From the NCBI RefSeq assembly GCF_000499845.2, contig NC_023757.2:3506118-3570117 (forward strand): a stretch of 64,000 nt of DNA. The letters run 5' to 3'. Shown here one piece after another: positions 58,263 to 64,000 of the stretch. A program made the translations under genes and the position numbers. This DNA comes from Phaseolus vulgaris (taxonomy: Eukaryota; Streptophyta; Magnoliopsida; Fabales; Fabaceae). The stretch's first letter is position 1. Each line of letters opens with the position of its first letter. Under the pieces are notes generated by a model. The model saw nothing but the letters and a program-made list of their open reading frames with translations, did no database searches and was not told the origin of the DNA.

Positions 58263-59530
58263 ATTATTATTATAATTCATTGTTTAATTTGAGATACTAT
58301 ACATTTTCAAATTAAGCATTTTTGTGAAGAATTATTAACAACAGCACATAGAAAATATCAACCTATATGTCAATACAATATATTTTGTAAAGTTATACAA
58401 AATATTTGTTTCAGGCTTTTAATAACTTACTATTTTAAACCTTTTTATTAACTTGTTTGATTATTTTAGTTATAAAAACAGTTAATATAATACTCACATG
58501 CAAGTGGTGCTAAGATATTAAAACGAATTTAATTTTTTTTACAGCAAGACATTAAAATTGTTTTCTAATGCTAAGTGAATATTTTATAACATAAAAATGT
58601 ATAACTTGTATTTATTTAAAAAGTTAAATTACTCCATAAGTTAATAAAATATCACACATCTTTTTAAATTTTATTTTGAATTGAGTTTTTGAACTTTATT
58701 AGGTTCTTCTATCCAACAACTCTTATGAAAAAATAATTAATCTATAAAATTTGCATGCTCATTAACTTAAATATTTTCTTTTCACAAGTGTATTCAGATT
58801 AAACCATACATCAACATTGTTCTAACTTGTACAATTGACTTGGTCAGTTAATTAATTTTGTATTACAACAATTAGATAGACAAAAGGGTCTAAGTAAAAC
58901 AAATAAAGGTTTAAAAGCTCCTCAATTAAAAAAAAAAGTGCAAGAACCCAATTACAAATATTATCAAATAATTCAGAAACTTATAAAGTAATTTAGTCTA
59001 TTTTAAATTATGTTTTCGTGAAGTTTTAAGTATCTATCTTCGATTTTAGAATATATAATTACCTTATCAAATTTTAGGCTTCGCAATTGAGTTTCACTAT
59101 TGTTGATGTTAAACAATTGATATCGTTAACCGATTAAAAATCATGATAAATATAAATATGAAAATTACTATTAATGTCAACTAACCTATATGTGTCAATT
59201 TATAATTATGTAATAATGTTAAAAAATACAATGGGAATATATGTAAAATATTTTCTATTTAGATGCTTTGCACTTTAAAGGGGTATACATTAGATACTAC
59301 CTATTATTTATTATTTAATTATTATTTTCATTTGTGATTTTCATATATCATTTAATCATGGTTGTTATTATTATTTTTATTTATTTAAAAAAAAAAATAA
59401 AGTCACTTATTTTTACTAATGTGTTTTCACTGTTTCCCTTTCTCCATCTTAATATTTTCTTTATATTTTTAATATTTAAATATATAAATTTTCTAATATT
59501 TATTGAAAAAATTAATTATTGTTCTTACAA
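58263..59530. other. Intergenic AT-rich DNA
   Basis: Nothing recognised. Confidence 0.6.
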
Positions 59531-59900
59531 AGTCAAATTCCTCTACAGAGTGCTTCTTCCCCTCTGTTGGTCTTTGGGCTTCTCGGCTTCACCTTTAGTT
59601 CTCCGGTTCTTATCAGTGATGGGAGTACCTAGAAAGATATTCCGATGCTCAATATGGTTGATTGATCATTCATTTGTCTCTTGGGTGCCTATCTATTTAT
59701 ACATTCTAGTTGGACCTTTGCCGGTATGAGCTCGCATGTAGGGTCTAGAAGGGGCCCAATTGCGCATTAATTATGTTTTGCACATGATTTGACATATTAT
59801 TGGTTAATGACGTTTTAGGGTCCCTTGTGGATTTTGTAAGACATACCAAAAGGGTTACCAGCAGACTCTCGACTATTCGGCAATTCGGTAGTACAATAAT
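59531..59900. repeat. GC-richer repeat-like block, possible LTR remnant
   Basis: Composition jumps relative to the flanks (for example CTTTGCCGGTATGAGCTCGC, AGAAGGGGCCCAATTGCGC). The 131-residue open frame that runs into it has no recognised domain. An old gypsy LTR is the most likely origin, but I found no partner in the window. Confidence 0.3.
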
Positions 59901-60460
59901 AATAATTTGTTAATGAAGTAAAACAAAATACAATGTTAGTCTGCCTAATGGAACTCAATTTGTTGTTTGAGAACTAGATGTAGTTTGTTGCAACAAATGA
60001 ACCAATATAAATTAATGTGTGCATTTTTGTCTTTCCTAATATCTCTACATTACATGTAATTATTGTCTATACTAAATTAGGAAGGGTGGTTATTATGAAA
60101 ACCCATATTTGAAAATTCTAGTTTATTCAATCATTACAATTAAGATTTTAACTTGCATATAGCATGATCCATCAAACGCAAAAGTTATAATCAATAAGAA
60201 AACTAACTTAGACAAGTGACTTAGTAGAGTAGTGATTGCATTTGATGCGATGCATAAGACGAAAACGTTACAATCTAAAAGTTTTTATAAATTAAACTAT
60301 CGTCCGAGCACAAGTAATTAGACGATATTTGTGAAATATTTTTGAACTTGATGAAAACACAATTCAATCATCCCTTGTGTTTTCCCCTATTTTCAAAAAA
60401 TTGTTAAATTTTTTATTTACTACACAATAACTCGTTTGAGTAGTACTAAGTTGTTTGTTA

Positions 60461-60760
60461 AAACTACAAGAAAGAAATGTTTTAATAAAAGTTATTTAGT
60501 GAAGATTAATATAACCTTAGGAATTGATTTAATTAATAGAGGTTTTTTCTAAAATCTCTACAAAATAAAGAAGGTTTTTTTTAACCTTCGTATATTTTCG
60601 AAGGTTTATTTTAAAACCTCCGTAAAATAATAGAGATTTTTTTAAATTTCGTTAATTTTAAAAAATTTATTTTAAAACCTCAACAAAATAACGAAGATTT
60701 TTTTAACCTTCATTATTTTTCAAAGATTTATTTTAAAACTTTTGCAAAATATAAGTTGTG
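60461..60760 (+). mobile_element. CACTA-like terminus with three 62-base subterminal repeats
   Basis: AACTACAAGAAAGAAATG at 60462 resembles the CACTACAAGAAA end of plant CACTA elements with its first bases altered. It is followed by alternating inverted motifs (GAAGG, AACCTTCG, AAAACCTCCG). The TTTATTTTAAAAC core recurs near 60604, 60665 and 60727, a period of about 62 bases. Subterminal repeats of this kind are typical of CACTA elements. The opposite end (TTTCTTGTAGTG) is not in the window. Confidence 0.5.
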
Positions 60761-60929
60761 ACATGTAAACTTTTTTTTAAATATTTTTAATCTTAAATAT
60801 TTATTTAATCAAAATTAATTAATTATTATTTATTTTATATAAATATTTTTATTAAAAATTCACAAAAGAACTATTTTTTTTAATATTTTGAAAAGTTTAT
60901 TTTGAAACCTCATAAAATCACTTCACATT

Positions 60930-62135
60930 TTTTAACTTTCCCGCTTTCTCTTCCTCTAGCCTAATCCATTGTAGAAACCTATTCTTGCTTCTCCTCCTCC
61001 ACCTAAAAGCTGCTTCTTCACCTCCATTACGGACCTCTTCTGTTGCTTCTTCACGAAGGTAATTGGTTTCTTCTTCCTCTTCTCAGTACATTTTTTTACT
61101 ATTTAGTGAGAGAAACACACGCTGACGTTCTCACTCTCACACGGTCCTATATACGCTCCTCCACCATCTTTCGCTCAGAAGAACGCAACACCATCGATTT
61201 TGCTCTCATGCAAGGGGCAATTGATTGAATTCAGTGACGAGAATAGTGCAATCGAGGATATTCAAAGGTGAATCGTATTCCGAGAAGTTGATTTTTCAAG
61301 GTAATTTCCTTGTTCATCTCTACAAATCTTGTCTCCGCCGATTATCTTTTGCTCTGCAATTTGTGCTTTTGGTGCTATGCAACTGGAGCACTTATTTTTT
61401 CATAAAATCAACTTGTTTGGTGCGAAATGATGGAGTTTGTTTGGAGAGCAATTTCCATCTGTTTTTGTTTATTTTTTTTAGGAATCAATCCATTGCGTTT
61501 CTCAGCTACTTTGTTCGTGGAGCGATCTTGGAAAAGAGTAATCAGCGATGTTGACCGACGAATGGCAGTTGCGAATTCCGGCGACCTAAATCAGTTTTTC
61601 GTAAGTGATTTCCTTCCATTCTCATTTTCGATTTGAGCAAGCATTGGTTCTTTATTGCTATTCGTGCGCCTCTGTTCTTCCTTTTTCTTTACGCGTACAT
61701 GAAATCCTACGTTTGGAGAACGGTGATAATCGTAGCAGTGGGAATTGTGAACGGCTTCGGTACGGTGTGGAAAACATTGTGAACGGCGGTTTCCGGCGAA
61801 CTACATCGGTTCTGTTGTGCGATTTTCGACGAAACTGGTAAACGGAGAAGCTGACCGGAAAGTAGAAATCGTTTGAAGTCAATGATTGAACTAGGTTTCC
61901 AGTTGTGGAACCACAGTAAGGCTTCGCATGCGTGGCCTCGTCTTCAATTGTGAAAGTTGCCGGAAGTGGATTCTAAAGTGGAATTGGAAGTTTGAACATT
62001 GAGAAGTTGATTTCTCGGGCGAACAACAGTTTCGATGGAGGTAAAAAACACAGTAAGATTTCCATCATTCACCTGACATCAATTGTTTTTTAGAAATATC
62101 AGTGACCCCAATTTTGTTGATTGCAGGTCCATTTC
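60930..62135 (+). other. Unexplained GC-richer, gene-like block
   Basis: About 1.2 kb that is clearly less AT-rich than its flanks. It starts with pyrimidine-rich sequence resembling a plant 5' leader (CTTGCTTCTCCTCCTCCACC). Several AG/GT pairs look like splice sites (CACGAAG/GTAATTGG near 61060, GATGGAG/GTAAAA near 62041, GATTGCAG/GTCC near 62127). Open frames of 61-109 residues overlap in different frames and none shows a known domain. It may be transcribed non-coding sequence, host DNA captured in the CACTA-like element that starts just upstream, or a decayed gene. Confidence 0.35.
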
Positions 62136-62251
62136 ATCAACCACTGAGGCATGAGAATTATCTAGTCTTGCTCACAAGTTACTAGTATTCATGAGCACCT
62201 CAAGAACCAACTGGTTCTTTGCCAATATATAGGTGGTACAAAAGTTAATTA

Positions 62252-62253
<2 letters not shown>

Positions 62254-62306
<53 letters not shown>
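62254..62306. repeat. (TA)n microsatellite
   Basis: About 26 uninterrupted TA units. Confidence 0.95.
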
Positions 62307-62310
<4 letters not shown>

Positions 62311-62469
62311 CCTGAATTCAAGAGTCTTCATATAGCCTTGGACTAATAATTTAAAGGGTTTTGAATTGATGTGCTATTTGAGAGTTTCAGTAAGTATATA
62401 TAAGGATAAAATTTATCATTTCTATTTAAATTGCAAAAAAAATTACATTAAGAAACTATATATTTTGGA

Positions 62470-62760
62470 AGTACTCATGCAAGAAGTAAATTTTGGAATT
62501 CTTCCAAGTTAAAGGAGTACCTAGTTGCACCAAACGTTTCCTATCTCCTTTCCACCAATTTTTGGCTTCATCCTTGAGCATGAAGGTAGCACATGAAACC
62601 TTATTGTCCTTTGTACATGGGACTACCTTAAAAGATGTCTTCTATATGTTGGAGTCAAGCTTCAAGTGTTGTAGAATGATACTCTTTAGTGAATTTGGGC
62701 AGTGAGTTCTTCCTAAACTTTGAGAATCCAATACTAGTAGCCCATGATTGATTCCCCTAG
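62470..62760 (-). pseudogene. Retrotransposon gag fragment
   Basis: On the minus strand one reads CTKDNKVSCATFMLKDEAKN then WWKGDRKRLVQLGTPLTW and KNSKIYFLHEYF. This is the gag core of plant gypsy-type elements (KV-FA-YML--EAE-WW, then TW--FK--F--KYF). It is short and interrupted, with no LTR near. Confidence 0.7.
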
Positions 62761-63420
62761 TTAGATGGGTAAATAAATTGGAAAAAATGTTTATTTGAGC
62801 AATTCTGTTAGATAAAAAAAAACGTATTTGGGAAAAAAATTCAATGTAATTCCATTCATATCTTATTTAATACAAAATTTGAACTAAACTAATTAATCAA
62901 GAAACGAAAATACAAAATTCATCAAAAATTCAATTTTAATTGTATTTAAAATGATTTTAAAATATTTCTTTTTTTTAATTGATTTAATTTTAAATATTTT
63001 TTTTAGTTTTCAATTATAATTAAATATTCAACTTAAAACCTGATATAGTTTTTAAATGTCAGTTAAATAACTTTTCTTATTACATTAAAATTAAAAATTA
63101 AAAATTTCAGATTTTTTAATTAGAGAATACTAAAGTATATCGACCAAATTATTATCTTATAATTTCAATGATGTCTAATACTGTTTTGTAAGGTTCAAAT
63201 AATCTTTTTGATGTTATTATACGTTTCAAAGTCTAAAAAATTGGATTTTAAAGAGTGTTAATTTTATGTTATCATTATATATATTATAAACCGTATTCAC
63301 AATTAATTTGAAAAAAAACTAACTTATTTTTATTTTGTGACAAAAGTCCAAACAGCACAGCAAGAAGCATTTCATTTTAAACCATTCTCCACACAACCAA
63401 ACACGACCCAACTATCCTCC
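62761..63420. other. Intergenic AT-rich DNA and promoter region of the plastid-protein gene
   Basis: No coding region. ATTATATATATTATAAACC near 63275-63293 could supply a TATA box for the gene that starts at 63421. Confidence 0.45.
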
Positions 63421-63768
63421 ATGATTCCCCTCAAAAACACTCATCCAGTTTCGCCCTTCATCTTCTTCTCTCATTCCAAAACCAAGCCACTTCGCTTCTC
63501 TCTCCAGCCCCTTTCCCCTTCTCTTCTCTCTCTCAAATCCCCATCTTCTCTTTCTTCCAATCTTATCTGGGTTTCAAAAGCTGGAGTTTCAGTTTGTAGA
63601 ACCGAACACCATGAAGAAGAAGAAAAGAACAAGGGGGTTTCGCTGGAACTTCACGACTTATCGCCAAATGGAGAAGTGTATCAGAAAACGCTGCAATTAG
63701 TTGAATGTTCCATGTTTGCTGCACTAACCGGTCTGGTCTATTTCCTGAGCAATTCTCTTGCCATTGAG
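63421..63768 (+). CDS. Plastid-targeted membrane protein, exon 1 only (partial; DUF2232-like)
   Basis: Exon 1 encodes 116 residues, then a phase-0 donor (GCCATTGAG/GTTTGT); the rest lies beyond the window. The ATG at 63421 is the first in frame. The N-terminus (MIPLKNTHPVSPFIFFSHSK, then Ser/Leu-rich sequence with few acidic residues for about 60 residues) looks like a chloroplast transit peptide. The segment after it, LVECSMFAALTGLVYFLSNS then LAIE, begins a hydrophobic helix. It resembles a plant plastid membrane family (DUF2232-like) in which ENYFGCFF follows in the next exon; this is from memory and should be treated as tentative. An open frame extends upstream to a GTG at 63337, which is not a likely plant start. 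Confidence 0.7.
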
Positions 63769-64000
63769 GTTTGTTAATGTGGATAACAAATGAAACTTTG
63801 TTTATTTGTGGAATTTTCTTGAGAAAAGAGAGTAATGGGTCTGTGTTATTTTTGTTGGTTTTTCCCTCGCCCCAGAAAAATAGATAAAAACCCATTGCTG
63901 AATTTTATTTGTCAGACCTCAATGGAGCAATGGGTCTTTTTATTTATTTTTCTGCGGCAGGGTTTAAATTTGGTTAATGTTAACAGAAACTCTTATGGTA
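63769..64000 (+). other. Start of intron 1 of the plastid-protein gene
   Basis: Begins GTTTGTTAATG and is AT-rich with stops in all frames. No acceptor is reached before the window ends. Confidence 0.6.

Noticed and set aside
59334..59729. 131-residue frame rich in Ile, Phe and Leu
   Set aside because: The first half is AT-rich low complexity and the second half is a repeat-like block; no family recognised.
61043..61882. Several overlapping frames of 61-109 residues
   Set aside because: They are in different frames and none has a domain, so I report the block as unexplained, not as a protein gene.
63337..63420. Upstream extension of the plastid-protein frame to a GTG
   Set aside because: GTG is not a normal plant start codon and the first ATG at 63421 gives a good transit-peptide-like N-terminus.

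Overview
The window is AT-rich plant nuclear DNA. Genes have many GT-AG introns, intergenic DNA is full of AT microsatellites, and there are decayed remnants of copia, gypsy, LINE, SINE, hAT, Mutator-like and CACTA elements. Protein content (importin-9, a DUF1262 cluster, a RING-H2 protein) and repeat style suggest a eudicot, most likely a legume. That assignment rests on recognition, not a database search.

Layout. 1-5264 is intergenic. 5362-5766 (+) is a small intronless RING-H2 gene. 5767-10952 is intergenic with a Mutator-like MITE and a gypsy-type LTR remnant. 10953-34129 (-) is one large gene that I could rebuild exon by exon: a plant importin-9 (karyopherin-beta) with 33 coding exons and 1,022 residues. 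Its introns hold nearly every class of plant transposon. Intron 2 looks like a minor-spliceosome (U12) AT-AC intron and intron 22 a GC-AG intron. 34250-37420 is intergenic. 37421-46291 holds three DUF1262 genes, one on + and two on -. All three share a two-exon structure with a phase-2 intron at the same place. 46300-50175 is intergenic. 50176-51405 (-) is an intronless gene for a Cys-rich, Gly/Ser-rich protein that resembles the OCTOPUS/DUF740 family at its N-terminus. 51406-63420 is a long repeat-rich intergenic stretch with solo LTRs, short TRIM-like LTRs, a gypsy LTR fragment and a CACTA-like terminus followed by an unexplained GC-richer block. At 63421 a plastid-targeted membrane-protein gene (+) begins and runs out of the window after exon 1.

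The genes do not form a pathway. They are independent transcription units, except the DUF1262 cluster, which is a local duplication. I see no operon-like system, CRISPR array or intact mobile element. The most notable signals are the AT-AC intron and GC-AG intron in the importin gene, a family of Mutator-like MITEs with arrays of short near-perfect palindromes, and the inverted DUF1262 duplication.
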